64,000 nt of DNA from Cyanobacteriota bacterium (GTDB lineage: Bacteria > Acidobacteriota > Vicinamibacteria > Vicinamibacterales > UBA2999), in the NCBI GenBank assembly GCA_019752015.1, contig JAIEMQ010000011.1, forward strand, positions 45,354-109,353, read 5' to 3'. This document shows positions 7,144-17,071 of this stretch, one piece after another (position 1 is the first letter of the stretch; every line of letters begins with the position of its first letter). The position numbers and the translations under genes are program-made. The notes beneath the pieces were generated by a model. The model searched no databases, was not told the origin of the DNA, and saw only the letters and a list, made by a program, of their open reading frames with translations.

Positions 7144-8415
7144 TTAGAGAGAACGCGGCGTCAGCGGGCCCGGGTCGCGCGACGCAAGCGGCAGGCGAAG
7201 GCGAAACTGGGCGCCGCCTTCGGGTCGATTGGCGGCGGCGATCAAGCCGTTGTGCGAGACGATCACCTTCTGCACGATCGCCAGGCCCAGGCCAGTGCCG
7301 TTGGCCTTGGTGGTCGCAAACGGTTGAAACACCTTCGACAGATACTCCGGCGAGAAGCCGGGACCATTGTCTTCGACGGTCAAGATTGCGTGATCGTCGG
7401 GAATGTCGCTGCGGATGTAAATGTGCGGCGGCATGCCCGCGTCGGCGCACGCTTCCAGGCTGTTGCGAACGAGATTGCTGAACGCTCGTCGCAGCAATAC
7501 GTCGTCACCGTTAATCGCCGGGAAATCGCCTTCCAGTTCGACCGCTGCTGCCGCGCCGGGCACGTCATCGATCGCGCGCTGGATCACCGTCTTGAGCTCG
7601 ACCGGCGTCATGGTCATCTGCTCCGGCCGCGCGAAGCGGAGGAAGTTCGTGACGACCTCGCCGAGCGCGATCGTTTCGGCGCGGATGCCGTCGACGCAGG
7701 TCTTCGCCTGCGGCGGCAGCGACTGCGGATCGAGCAGCTTGCCGTAGCCGTGAATCGTGGCGAGGCCGTTGCGGAATTCGTGCGCGAGGCCGGCCGTCAA
7801 CTCGCCAAGACGCGCGAGCGCTTCCTTCAACCGCAACTGCTCTTCCAGTTGCATCACATCCGTGAGATCAGTGAACAGGCAGACCGATGCCTGCAGCGAG
7901 CCTTCATCGTTGATGATCGGCGAGATGGTCACGCCAAGGTGACGCGGTTTCTCAGAACCGATCATGATCGTGCGTCGAACGATGGGTGACGATCCTTCGA
8001 GCGCCTCATCGATCAGGCCCGAGAGCGGCTGCACGGGACGGAGCGCTTCTCGATAGGGCTTGCCGGCGCCGCCATCGATGCCGAGAATCCTCTTTGCGGC
8101 GGGATTGATCGCCTGGATCTGGCCGCCACGATCGACCACGACCAGTCCCGACGTCAGGCCCTCGACGATCTGATCGGCAAGGCGCTCGGAGGCTTCGGCG
8201 CGCGCCGCCATGGCGCGCTCCTGCTGCTTCAGCTTGACGAGCGCGTCCTGCAGCGCCATCGAGAGCATTGCGGCCTCGCCGCCAGACTCCCGGCGCGCAT
8301 TACCACCGCCGCTGGCAACCCGGATCGCACGCACCAGCACCACGACGAACGCAATGATGATGACGAGCAGGATGCCGAGCATCCCCATGCTCGCGAAGCC
8401 AAGCGTTGGCGCCAT
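7144..8415 (-). CDS. PAS-domain sensor histidine kinase
   Basis: A 423-residue membrane-bound kinase. One N-terminal transmembrane helix (about 8-30), a helical linker and a PAS domain (about 75-190, ending FTDLTDVMQLEEQL) precede HisKA, with phospho-acceptor H212 in LAHEFRNGLA. The HATPase domain has N box (NLVRNSLEA, near 315), G1 DNGPGF (350) and G2 GTGLGL (375). The gene starts immediately after the pilD stop (TAAATG). It resembles NtrB/PilS-type kinases that partner with sigma-54 regulators; the natural partner is the GAFTGA regulator at 1-770. Its last 230 bp are duplicated and decayed at 5938-6165. Confidence 0.93.
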   Translation of the reverse strand: MAPTLGFASMGMLGILLVIIIAFVVVLVRAIRVASGGGNARRESGGEAAMLSMALQDALVKLKQQERAMAARAEASERLADQIVEGLTSGLVVVDRGGQIQAINPAAKRILGIDGGAGKPYREALRPVQPLSGLIDEALEGSSPIVRRTIMIGSEKPRHLGVTISPIINDEGSLQASVCLFTDLTDVMQLEEQLRLKEALARLGELTAGLAHEFRNGLATIHGYGKLLDPQSLPPQAKTCVDGIRAETIALGEVVTNFLRFARPEQMTMTPVELKTVIQRAIDDVPGAAAAVELEGDFPAINGDDVLLRRAFSNLVRNSLEACADAGMPPHIYIRSDIPDDHAILTVEDNGPGFSPEYLSKVFQPFATTKANGTGLGLAIVQKVIVSHNGLIAAANRPEGGAQFRLRLPLASRDPGPLTPRSL

Positions 8416-9186
8416 TTAGAAGAACCCCGCGTACCAGGCGATCAGCGGGTCGCCAACGAACATGGCGACGACCGCACCAATCGCGAGGAAAGTACCGAAC
8501 GGCAGCGCGTACTTCATGGTGCCGCGCTGCACGGCCATCATCCCGACACCGATGAACGCGCCGGCGAACGATGCGAGTATCAACGTGATCAACACCGCCT
8601 TCCAGCCGAGGAACGCGCCAATCATCGCGAGCATCTTGACGTCACCCATGCCCATGCCTTCTTCACGGCGCCAGAGGTAATAGCCCCAGGCGATTGCATA
8701 CAGAATGCCACCGCCGACTACGACGCCGATCAAAGCGTCTTTCCCACCGGGCGGCGCGATCAGGCTGAACAACACGCCGATGGCAATCCCGGGCAGCGTG
8801 ATCGAATTCGGAAGAATCTGGTGCTCCAGATCGATCCCGAAGAGCGCAATCAGGATGCCGATCAGAATCAGCCGGCTCGCCAGCAGCGGACCGAACGGCG
8901 TCAACCAGATCGTCAGCACGAACAGCGCGCCGGTGATCAGCTCGACAATCGGATATTGAATCGATACCGGCGTGCCGCACCTGCGGCAGCGGCCGCGCAG
9001 GAACACCCAGCTCAGAACCGGGATGTTGTCGTACCACTGCAGCAGATAATCGCACTTGCGGCATCGCGACGGCGGTGACACGATCGATTTGCCCAGCGGC
9101 AGACGATAGATGACGACGTTCAGAAAACTGCCGATGCAGAGTCCCAGCAGTCCGCCATAGATCATCACGAACGTCGGCGTGATCAT
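8416..9186 (-). CDS. pilD: Prepilin peptidase / N-methyltransferase
   Basis: A 256-residue polytopic inner-membrane aspartyl protease that removes the leader from prepilins and methylates the new N-terminus. The N-terminal domain has the four-cysteine zinc site (C42, C45, C67, C70) of the bifunctional form. Catalytic aspartates are D119 (GIDLEHQILPN) and D182 in GMGDVKM. The frame is open far upstream, but MITPTFVMIYGG at 9186 is the family start and lies in an ATGA overlap with the TPR gene. Substrates should include PilA (13242-13826) and the minor pilins at 2153-3345. Confidence 0.96.
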   Translation of the reverse strand: MITPTFVMIYGGLLGLCIGSFLNVVIYRLPLGKSIVSPPSRCRKCDYLLQWYDNIPVLSWVFLRGRCRRCGTPVSIQYPIVELITGALFVLTIWLTPFGPLLASRLILIGILIALFGIDLEHQILPNSITLPGIAIGVLFSLIAPPGGKDALIGVVVGGGILYAIAWGYYLWRREEGMGMGDVKMLAMIGAFLGWKAVLITLILASFAGAFIGVGMMAVQRGTMKYALPFGTFLAIGAVVAMFVGDPLIAWYAGFF

Positions 9187-10127
9187 CGAGGCGGCCCTTG
9201 CGTGGGCTCCGCAGGCAGCGGCCACATCGGCGAGCTCTTGGCGACGTCGACCTTGCCGGTCTGCGCGTCGACGACAAACGGCACGCCGGCGGGATCGACC
9301 GGTATCCCCCGCCAGCGCTCGGCGGCGGCGAGCTCCTGCCACGAGGACGGCATGCGGCCCGTTCGATCGCGGAAGCGCTGCAGCGCCGCGGTGATCGTGT
9401 CGATGGTATCCATCGCGTCGAGCTGCTGCAGCCGATGCTCGGCCTGATTGCGAATGTAGGCGGCATCGACGTTGTTCAGGAGCTCGGTCCACAACTGTCG
9501 CGACGATTCGCGGCTGCCGCCCACCGCCAGCGTCGTCGCCGCGAGTCCGAGCAGCCAGCTCGGGGCGCCCGGCCGCTCCGCCGCGCGCTTGAACCATTCG
9601 GCCGCGCTCTTGTAATCGTGCCGCCACCAGTAATGAACGAAGCCAATGTCCTCGTAGTACTCCCAGTCACCGTCACGCTCGACGCCGCGCTCGAGGAGCG
9701 CGATCGCCAGATCGGGACGGCCGGGACCGCCCGGCGGCGGCTCGGACAGAAACAACGCACCGAAGCGATACGCGGCCTTGAAGCGCGGATCGAGCGACGT
9801 CACCAGATCGAGCAGCGCATAGAGCTGATCGTAAGTACGGTGCGTACCGGCGAGGCGGCGTTCGCCGTAATAAATGACCGCGCGAATCCAATACACGTCC
9901 GCGGCGAGTTCGTCATAGCTCAACGCGGCCCGCTTGGCGGCGTCACCCGAGCGCAGCCACATCACCGAGTTTTCCGGTTCGTAGGCTTTCCAGCCGCGAT
10001 CGCGAACTACCTGAATCGCGATGGCCGCGGCCAGTAACACCGCGATCGCCGCGTAGGCCGGCCGGACGCGCGGCCTTGCCCTGAGCGAAGTCGACGCGGC
10101 AGTCGTCGACTGAGTCGAAGGGTTCAT
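9183..10127 (-). CDS. Membrane-anchored TPR-like protein
   Basis: A 314-residue protein with one membrane helix near residues 25-42 (YAAIAVLLAAAIAIQVV), then helical tetratricopeptide-like repeats to about residue 250. Motifs include DPRFKAAYRFGALFL, YYEDIGFVHYWWRHDYKSAAEWF and WLLGLAATTLAVGG. A short C-terminal domain (SWQELAAAERWRGIPVDPAG) follows. It lies between the ABC permease and pilD with overlaps on both sides. The role is unknown; proteins of this type are common beside ABC-2 exporters and pilus genes in Acidobacteriota-like genomes. The first 18 residues are encoded by a repeat element. Confidence 0.7.
   Translation of the reverse strand: MNPSTQSTTAASTSLRARPRVRPAYAAIAVLLAAAIAIQVVRDRGWKAYEPENSVMWLRSGDAAKRAALSYDELAADVYWIRAVIYYGERRLAGTHRTYDQLYALLDLVTSLDPRFKAAYRFGALFLSEPPPGGPGRPDLAIALLERGVERDGDWEYYEDIGFVHYWWRHDYKSAAEWFKRAAERPGAPSWLLGLAATTLAVGGSRESSRQLWTELLNNVDAAYIRNQAEHRLQQLDAMDTIDTITAALQRFRDRTGRMPSSWQELAAAERWRGIPVDPAGVPFVVDAQTGKVDVAKSSPMWPLPAEPTQGPPR
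10078..10123. repeat. Palindromic repeat embedded in the start of the TPR gene
   Basis: CCCTGAGCGAAGTCGA and TCGACTGAGTCGAAGGG are near-inverted halves around a short spacer. The sequence encodes the NPSTQST...STSLRAR residues of the TPR protein N-terminus. Related elements occur at 15600, 24676, 39340 and 50287. Confidence 0.75.
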
Positions 10128-10933
10128 TTGAAATCCCTGCGCCCGAAGATCGTGACCGACGCCGTGAGAAGCAGGCCGATGTACACCGCCGCATAGGCCA
10201 GCGTGTAGGCCACGTGACGCGCGGCCACATGAATGCCGTGCACGACTTCGCCTTTCACATCGAACGGCGCGAGGTTCGGAATGACGTAATAGATCACCCG
10301 CGCCAGCCAGATCACCGGCGCGGAATCAACGACCGTACCGAAATTGCGAAGGTCGCTGTTGAAGTGACCGGCGACCCAGAGCCCGAGCGTCAACAGCGTG
10401 GCCCACAGCGGGCTGGTGAACGTCGAGAAAAACAACGCCAGCGCCGTGACCAGCATCAGCTCCGCGAAGATCAGCACGATCGCGGTGAGCATTCGCGGAT
10501 CGACCGCCGGCGCCTCCCAGCTTTGCCGCAGGCCTTCGGGCGCCATCAGGTTCGAGAAGAAGAGCACCGCGTACAGCGCGGCCGTCATCACCGCCAGGTT
10601 GACGGCCAGCGTCATCACCAGGCCGGCGTACTTGCCGAGCAGGAATTCGGCGCGCGACAACGGCTTCGTGAGCAGCCCGTAGACGCTGCGCTTCTCCACT
10701 TCCTTGGTCACGAGGCCGACGCCAATGAACACGGCGATCAGCAAGCCGAAGATCGACAGCGCCGCAAGGCCCAGGTCCTTGATGATCTTCATGTCCTGGC
10801 CGGCGGTCAGCTGGCTGATCAGATAGGACGCCGCGATCATCAGCACGGCGAAGACGACAATGCTGTACGGCACGCGGTCGCGGACCGACTCGCGGAATAC
10901 GGCGTTGGCACCGAGCCAGATTTGCCGCATCAC
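10124..10933 (-). CDS. ABC-2 type transporter permease
   Basis: A 269-residue integral membrane protein with about six hydrophobic segments and an N-terminal amphipathic start (IWLGANAVFRESVRDRVPYSIVVF). The cytoplasmic segment VTKEVEKRSVYGLLTKPLSRAEFLLGK is typical of ABC-2 permeases of the NosY/ABC-2_3 kind. It starts with GTG (10933) or the next codon ATG (10930) in an overlap with the ATPase gene and ends in an ATGA overlap with the TPR gene. With the ATPase it forms a two-gene exporter of unknown substrate. Confidence 0.9.
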   Translation of the reverse strand: MMRQIWLGANAVFRESVRDRVPYSIVVFAVLMIAASYLISQLTAGQDMKIIKDLGLAALSIFGLLIAVFIGVGLVTKEVEKRSVYGLLTKPLSRAEFLLGKYAGLVMTLAVNLAVMTAALYAVLFFSNLMAPEGLRQSWEAPAVDPRMLTAIVLIFAELMLVTALALFFSTFTSPLWATLLTLGLWVAGHFNSDLRNFGTVVDSAPVIWLARVIYYVIPNLAPFDVKGEVVHGIHVAARHVAYTLAYAAVYIGLLLTASVTIFGRRDFK

Positions 10934-11880
10934 AATCCCGTGGCGCGCTGCGGCGCGCTCCGCACGTGCTGCATGAAAAAGTCTTCGAGCGAGTGACGGA
11001 TCGGATTGAGCGACTCGACGCTTGCACCCTCGGCGCGCAGCGTGCTGATCACGCGATCGGGCTCGGCATCCGCGGCCAGCTTGAGCGCGACGCGGCCATG
11101 CGAGAGGCTCGTGACGCTACCAAAGCGTGCCGGCAGCGTTGCGGCGAGTGCCTCGGGCACATTCGAGATCACCAGCTCCCAGCCCTGCAGCTCGAACGCG
11201 AGCAGCGCGTTGAGCCGGCCCGAGGCCGCCAGCTTGCCTTGCGCGACGATCGCCACGCGATCGCACAGCGCCTCCGCATCCGACAGGATGTGCGAGCTGA
11301 AGAACACGGTGCAGCCGCGCTTCCGTAATCCGAGGATCAGATCGCGCACGTCGCGGCGGCCCAGCGGATCGAGTCCCGACATCGGCTCGTCGAGAAACAC
11401 GACTTCCGGCTCGTTGAGCAGCGCCTGCGCCAGGCCGACGCGCTGGATCATGCCCTTCGAGAAACTGCGCAGCCGCATCCGGCGTTCGGCGCCGAGGCCA
11501 ACCTGATCGAGCACGCTCGCGACGCGCGTCTTCGCCTCCGCTGACGTGTATCCAAAGAGCCGCGCGAAATACGTCAGCAGCTCCTCGGCCGTGAGGTAGT
11601 CGTAGTAGTAAGGATTTTCCGCGAGGAAGCCGATGCGGCGGCGCACGGCGACATCGCCGACCGGGCTGCCGAGAATCCGCGCGGATCCGCTGGTCGGAAA
11701 AATCAGCTGCATCAGCAGCTTGAGCGTGGTGCTCTTGCCCGCGCCGTTCGGGCCGAGAAAGCCGAACACTTCGCCGGATTCGACACTCAGCGTCATTCCA
11801 TCGAGCGCGCGATAGGGACGCGGCCGCCAGAAGCCGACAAGGTAGTCCTTGGTTAACGCTTCGGTCTCAATCGCCGGCAT
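10930..11880 (-). CDS. ABC transporter ATP-binding protein
   Basis: A 316-residue ATPase with Walker [10 protein letters not shown] (43-51), signature [12 protein letters not shown], Walker [14 protein letters not shown] and switch His in FFSSHIL. The Q-loop position reads [14 protein letters not shown], with Glu where Gln is usual, as in other ABC-2-linked ATPases. About 80 C-terminal residues beyond the ATPase core form the accessory domain common in this group. It is coupled to the permease downstream and drives that exporter. Confidence 0.93.
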   Translation of the reverse strand: MPAIETEALTKDYLVGFWRPRPYRALDGMTLSVESGEVFGFLGPNGAGKSTTLKLLMQLIFPTSGSARILGSPVGDVAVRRRIGFLAENPYYYDYLTAEELLTYFARLFGYTSAEAKTRVASVLDQVGLGAERRMRLRSFSKGMIQRVGLAQALLNEPEVVFLDEPMSGLDPLGRRDVRDLILGLRKRGCTVFFSSHILSDAEALCDRVAIVAQGKLAASGRLNALLAFELQGWELVISNVPEALAATLPARFGSVTSLSHGRVALKLAADAEPDRVISTLRAEGASVESLNPIRHSLEDFFMQHVRSAPQRATGL

Positions 11881-11889
11881 AGGGTAATT

Positions 11890-11950
11890 GCCCCGCGGGA
11901 GGCGGGGCCAAGCAAAGCTGTCTCAAATGGCGAGGCGCAGCCTCGCCATT
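11890..11950. repeat. Two inverted repeats between the ABC operon and the VKOR-DsbA gene
   Basis: GCCCCGC/GCGGGGC at 11890-11908, and a perfect 11-bp inverted repeat AATGGCGAGGC/GCCTCGCCATT at 11926-11950. The second overlaps the stop codon of the VKOR-DsbA gene. Both would fold in the minus-strand transcript after that gene. There is no T-run, so this may be a stabilising hairpin or REP-like element rather than a classical terminator. Confidence 0.7.
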
Positions 11951-13169
11951 ACCTGGCGCTGGTGACCCTCTTCAGTTCCCATGCGATCGCGGCATCGAAG
12001 AACTCGCCGCGCAGTCCGGGCAGCGGCATTCCGTTCATGAAGAACGACGGCGTGCCGCTGATCTTGAGCTGCCCGCCCTGCGCCACATCAGCCTTGACGA
12101 GCTCCAGCGTGGCGGCAAACCGGGCGTCGAAATCCGTTACGCCGCCAACGCTCGCCGCGGCCTTCTTCACGGTCTCCGGATTCATGGCCGGCTGATTCGA
12201 ATACAGCCACTCTTCCATCGCCTCGGCCTTGCCCTTCTCGCGCGCGAGCCGCACGGCGACCGCCGCTTCGCAGGCGCCAAGGTGCAGGTCCTGGGCGACG
12301 TTCGGGTTGCACTGCCGCTCGAGCGGATAGTCCTTGGTGATGAACTTGACCTTGCCGGGCGACTGCTTCGCCCACTTCGCCAGCACCGGCTTGTAGTCTC
12401 GGTACGTCTGGCCGCAGCCCGGGCACTGGTAGTCGTTGAACTTCACGATCACGACTGCTGCGCCGTCGCTTGGCGCCATCACCGGCACGCGCGGCTGGCT
12501 CGCGAGCCACGATTCAAGCTGCTGAATCTGCGACGCGGTGGCGGTCGGAGTGGTCTGCGCCGGCTCTACGCCGGCTGCAGTCGCCGCTGCCGCGGTCACC
12601 CGGTGCTCGGGAAACACCACGATCGCCGCCACCGCCGCGGCCATGAAGACGACCGCGGCCGTCAGGGCCTGCGGAGAGCGAACGAGCAGTTTCCAATCAT
12701 CGATGATGCGCATAGGGAGACTCGCCAAAGGTTCTTTCGCAGCCGCTCCGGAAATCAGGAACAGGCCGATGACTGCGACGTACGTGCCCACGCACAGCAG
12801 GCACACCACATTGAGAATGAAATAGGACGCGTACGCGAGATACAGAATAACCGCGAGACCGATCGTCGACGCCGCAAAAACATATCCGGGGAGATGTGCG
12901 GCGGCGGCCTTCGACGCCGAACACAACGCGATCAAGCCGAGCACGCCGGCAAAGAACAACAAACCAAACAGCGCCACCGGCACGCCGGCGACCGCGCCAA
13001 ACTGGCTCGTATAAGCGCTCGTGCAGTTCAGCGTGGAGCTGACGTCGCAGAAGCTCTCGGCGTGGGTCGGGTTGGTCAGGATGTCGTGGTGCACCCAGGT
13101 CGAGGCCGCGGCAAAGCCGAGCCCGAGGACGGCGAAAGCCGCCAGCCAGGGTGTGGACGCGCGGGACAT
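11949..13169 (-). CDS. VKOR-DsbA fusion (disulfide-bond formation)
   Basis: A 406-residue protein joining a membrane VKOR domain to a periplasmic thioredoxin-like domain. VKOR: several helices up to residue 140, loop cysteines C41 and C49, and the quinone-side CLLC pair (C123, C126). A further membrane helix (about 168-188) leads to a DsbA-like domain with active site CPGC (C249, C252) and the cis-proline motif SGTPSFF. Such fusions oxidise exported proteins and pass electrons to quinone, replacing DsbA/DsbB. It sits just downstream of pilA, separated by a hairpin. PilA has two cysteines, so the pilin is a plausible client. Confidence 0.93.
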   Translation of the reverse strand: MSRASTPWLAAFAVLGLGFAAASTWVHHDILTNPTHAESFCDVSSTLNCTSAYTSQFGAVAGVPVALFGLLFFAGVLGLIALCSASKAAAAHLPGYVFAASTIGLAVILYLAYASYFILNVVCLLCVGTYVAVIGLFLISGAAAKEPLASLPMRIIDDWKLLVRSPQALTAAVVFMAAAVAAIVVFPEHRVTAAAATAAGVEPAQTTPTATASQIQQLESWLASQPRVPVMAPSDGAAVVIVKFNDYQCPGCGQTYRDYKPVLAKWAKQSPGKVKFITKDYPLERQCNPNVAQDLHLGACEAAVAVRLAREKGKAEAMEEWLYSNQPAMNPETVKKAAASVGGVTDFDARFAATLELVKADVAQGGQLKISGTPSFFMNGMPLPGLRGEFFDAAIAWELKRVTSAR

Positions 13170-13195
13170 TCGAAGGATTCTACCCGTACAAGCTG

Positions 13196-13221
13196 AAGGG
13201 CGCGGTTTTCACCGCGCCCTT
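13196..13221 (-). terminator. Strong hairpin after pilA
   Basis: Perfect 11-bp stem AAGGGCGCGGT/ACCGCGCCCTT with a four-base loop, 20 nt after the pilA stop and before the VKOR-DsbA start. It has no long T-run, so it may end most pilA transcripts or protect the 3' end. Confidence 0.65.
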
Positions 13222-13241
13222 CCGCCAAGCGTTGGATTCTC

Positions 13242-13826
13242 TTACTGGAGAACCTGTGCCGTGGCGGCACCCGGGGCCTTCGAGCCCTCGGTTTCGCCGC
13301 TCAGCGTGCCGTCGCCCTGCTGGTGCACGTAGATGGTGCCCAGCGTGTTGGTCCAGAAATAACGCGAGCCCGACGAACCCGCGGTGACGGGATCGGCATA
13401 CGACACGTACTCGGAGACGAGCTCTCCCATCGGCACGAGGTTGCACGCGTCGCGTGACGCCGCGTTGGCGCTCGCACCGATCGCGAGGGTCACGTTATAG
13501 CCAGACTTTTCGTTGCTGGCGCCGTTGCCAACCGACGCGCCCGCCGCGTTGCGGCCGAGGTCGGGGCTGATGAACGGCGCGCCGCCGGCGGCCGGGGCCG
13601 TTGCGAGCGCGCCGAGGCCCTGGGCGTAGAAGCCGTTGGCGCACGCCGACGAATACGCCTGCTGCGAGCTGTTGATGGCGCGCAGCGAGCCGATGGCCGA
13701 CGCCTCGTTGCCCGACATACGGGCGCGGAGCAGGCCGGGGACCGCGATGGCGGCGATGATGCCGATGATCGCGACGACGATGAGCAGCTCGATGAGCGTG
13801 AAGCCCTTGTTCGAACGAATACGCAT
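13242..13826 (-). CDS. pilA: Type IV major pilin PilA
   Basis: A 194-residue prepilin: leader MRIRSNKG, cleavage before F9, then FTLIELLIVVAIIGIIAAIAVPGLL with E13 as the conserved Glu5. The mature protein is about 186 residues. Two cysteines (SACANG, DACNLV) may form the disulfide of the globular domain. ATG at 13826 is chosen over the in-frame TTG three codons upstream, because AGGAG lies 10 nt before it and only 2 nt before the TTG. Transcription is expected from the sigma-54 promoter at 13925-13940 under PilS/PilR. Subunit of the extracellular pilus fibre. Confidence 0.95.
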   Translation of the reverse strand: MRIRSNKGFTLIELLIVVAIIGIIAAIAVPGLLRARMSGNEASAIGSLRAINSSQQAYSSACANGFYAQGLGALATAPAAGGAPFISPDLGRNAAGASVGNGASNEKSGYNVTLAIGASANAASRDACNLVPMGELVSEYVSYADPVTAGSSGSRYFWTNTLGTIYVHQQGDGTLSGETEGSKAPGAATAQVLQ

Positions 13827-13883
13827 GATGTTCAATCTCCTAAACGTGACGCGGTGGTTTCCGGTTATATGTTCACTCAGGCT

Positions 13884-13907
13884 ACGCCGCCGTTTTTGAG
13901 GCGGCGT
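13884..13907 (-). other. Hairpin in the pilA 5' leader
   Basis: Inverted repeat ACGCCGCC/GGCGGCGT around an 8-nt loop, just inside the predicted transcript start and about 60 nt before the pilA start codon. It could stabilise a highly expressed leader. Confidence 0.55.
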
Positions 13908-13924
13908 CGGCCTGTCCGGTGTAG

Positions 13925-13940
13925 AGCAACCCTCGTACCA
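13925..13940 (-). promoter_or_regulatory. Sigma-54 promoter of pilA
   Basis: On the minus strand the sequence is TGGTACGAGGGTTGCT. It matches TGGCACG-N4-TTGCT with one C-to-T change and has the exact GG-N10-GC spacing of the -24/-12 elements. Predicted transcript start is near 13913, giving a leader of about 87 nt. The adjacent operon encodes PilS and the GAFTGA activator PilR, consistent with sigma-54 control. Confidence 0.9.
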
Positions 13941-14027
13941 CCTGAGGTAGACTTCCTATAATTGACTGTTGCGAATGGGTTTATCGGCAAAATTTCGACG
14001 TATCTAAGGGCCCAAAACCCTCAAAAA

Positions 14028-14068
14028 CTGACAAATCCTGTCAGGGGAACCTGCCAGTTCTTGTCACC
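14028..14068 (-). promoter_or_regulatory. Candidate PilR upstream activating sites
   Basis: An inverted repeat CTGAC-N7-GTCAG at 14028-14044 and a further TTGTCA at about 14061-14066 lie some 90-130 bp upstream of the sigma-54 promoter, the usual distance for an enhancer-binding protein. TGTC-containing sites are known for PilR in other bacteria. The assignment is inferred from position and motif. Confidence 0.6.
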
Positions 14069-14078
14069 CTTCACAGCA

Positions 14079-15643
14079 TTACATTTCGACGACCCAGAGC
14101 CTGGATCCGGTCTGGAAGAGGACTCGCTTGTACAGCCTGCGCGCCGGCAATTCGTCGAGCCTCAAGGCGGCGATGTAGCGCACGCCCAGCTCCCTCCATA
14201 TCTGGATGTTCTGCTCCGCCCTGACGCTGACGAGGCCCTTGTGGCCAGTCCGCAGATACAGCAATCCTGGGTTCGAGGAGGCGATCACGGCATCGCCGGG
14301 GATGTTCGTCGAGACGAATGTAATGACTTCGTCGATTTCCTGCCCGCCTGCAATCCACACGGGGTTGCCGGCCATTTTGAGTCGCACGTAGAGGGCGTGG
14401 TCCACGAGCTGCGCCATCAGCACGCACAGCACGGCAATCCGCGCCGCGGACGGGTGCTTGATGCCGCGCCATAGATACAACAACAAAAACGGCGCCAGCG
14501 GGATCACGTAGCGGATGGTCTGAGAGCCGACCGACGAGATCATCACCAGCGACGTCCCGATCAAAATCACCGGCAACGAGAACCACGCGCGCGCGCGGAC
14601 GATGCCGGCGATCATCACCAGCACCAATATCGACGACACGATCATCGTCCCGGTGGCCCCGCCCATGCTGCCGCGCCCTGGCCGGCCGACCGCGATCACT
14701 TCTTCGCCGCTCTCCAGCGGACCACGGTACAAACCCGGCACGAGCACCGCGCCGACGTCGAGCATCAGCATGTCCTGGATGTTCCGGGCGGCTCTCGTGA
14801 TCCGCGCCGCCGGCGACAGCGACGTCGTGATCAAGCCGGGCCGCTCCATCGCCAGCAGCTCGTAATAGGTGTAGGCAATAGTGCCGCCGTGCACGACGCG
14901 CTCACTGAATGGCGAGGCGTTGACGCTGGCGTAAATCTGCCACGGCGCCATCAACACGGCAGTGACCGCCGCGAAGATCGCCGCCTGCTTCCAGCGCCGC
15001 CGCCATACGAAGTATGCGAGGCCGGACGCGACCACCGCCAGGCCGGCGGTGCGAATCAACATCGTGAACGCCGCCATGAATCCAGCGGCAATCGGCGCGC
15101 GGGCATGGTCCGCACCTCTCACCGCGCGCTCGACCGCGATCACCGTCAGCAGCTGCGCCAGCGTGAACCACGCTTCGGCCATCACCGTTGATGTGGCCAG
15201 AAACACGAACGCCGGAACCAGCAGCGTCGCGGCGACCAGCCAGACCGCTTCCGCGGGCGGCACCTGTCGGTGGCGCGTGAAATCAAACCAGCAGGCCACG
15301 CCGATGCCGGCCATGGCGATCAGCGAGACGCCCTTCAACAGCATCAGGTTGCCGGGATACGCCGGGCTGATCAGAAACACGATCGACAGGAGCGCGGGGA
15401 ACGCCGGCGGTACGACGGGAACGATTGGCGTGGCGGACGCGCTGATCAACCGGAAGCCTTCGCCCTCGGCGAGCGACTTCGCGAGCACCATGTACCACGC
15501 ATCGTCGATCATCAAACCGGCGTAGCTGTCGAGTCTCAGCAGGTAGATGGCCGCGACAATCGTGAAGACAATGGCCGCGGTGATCGCGACGCGCCGGGTC
15601 ACCCCTCGACTGCGCTCGGGGTGATCCTGAGTGGGTTGAAGGA

Positions 15644-15647
<4 letters not shown>
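14079..15647 (-). CDS. GT-C family membrane glycosyltransferase-like protein
   Basis: A 522-residue protein with about 11 hydrophobic helices. Its first extracytoplasmic loop has the acidic motif DDAWYMVLAKSLAEGEGF, typical of ArnT/PMT-like (GT39/GT83) lipid-linked sugar transferases. It is the last gene of the pil operon and overlaps pilR by ATGA, so glycosylation of pilin or another envelope component is a reasonable guess. The N-terminal residues HPERSRGV are encoded by a palindromic repeat. Family call good, substrate unknown. Confidence 0.75.
15600..15645. repeat. ERSRG-type palindromic element at the start of the GT-C gene
   Basis: CACCCCTCGACTGCGCTCGGGGTG folds as a hairpin and is followed by CCTGAGTGGGTTGAAGG. 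Read on the minus strand it encodes HPERSRGV near the protein's N-terminus. Same family as 24676 and 39340. Confidence 0.75.
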
Positions 15648-17067
<1,420 letters not shown>

Positions 17068-17071
<4 letters not shown>

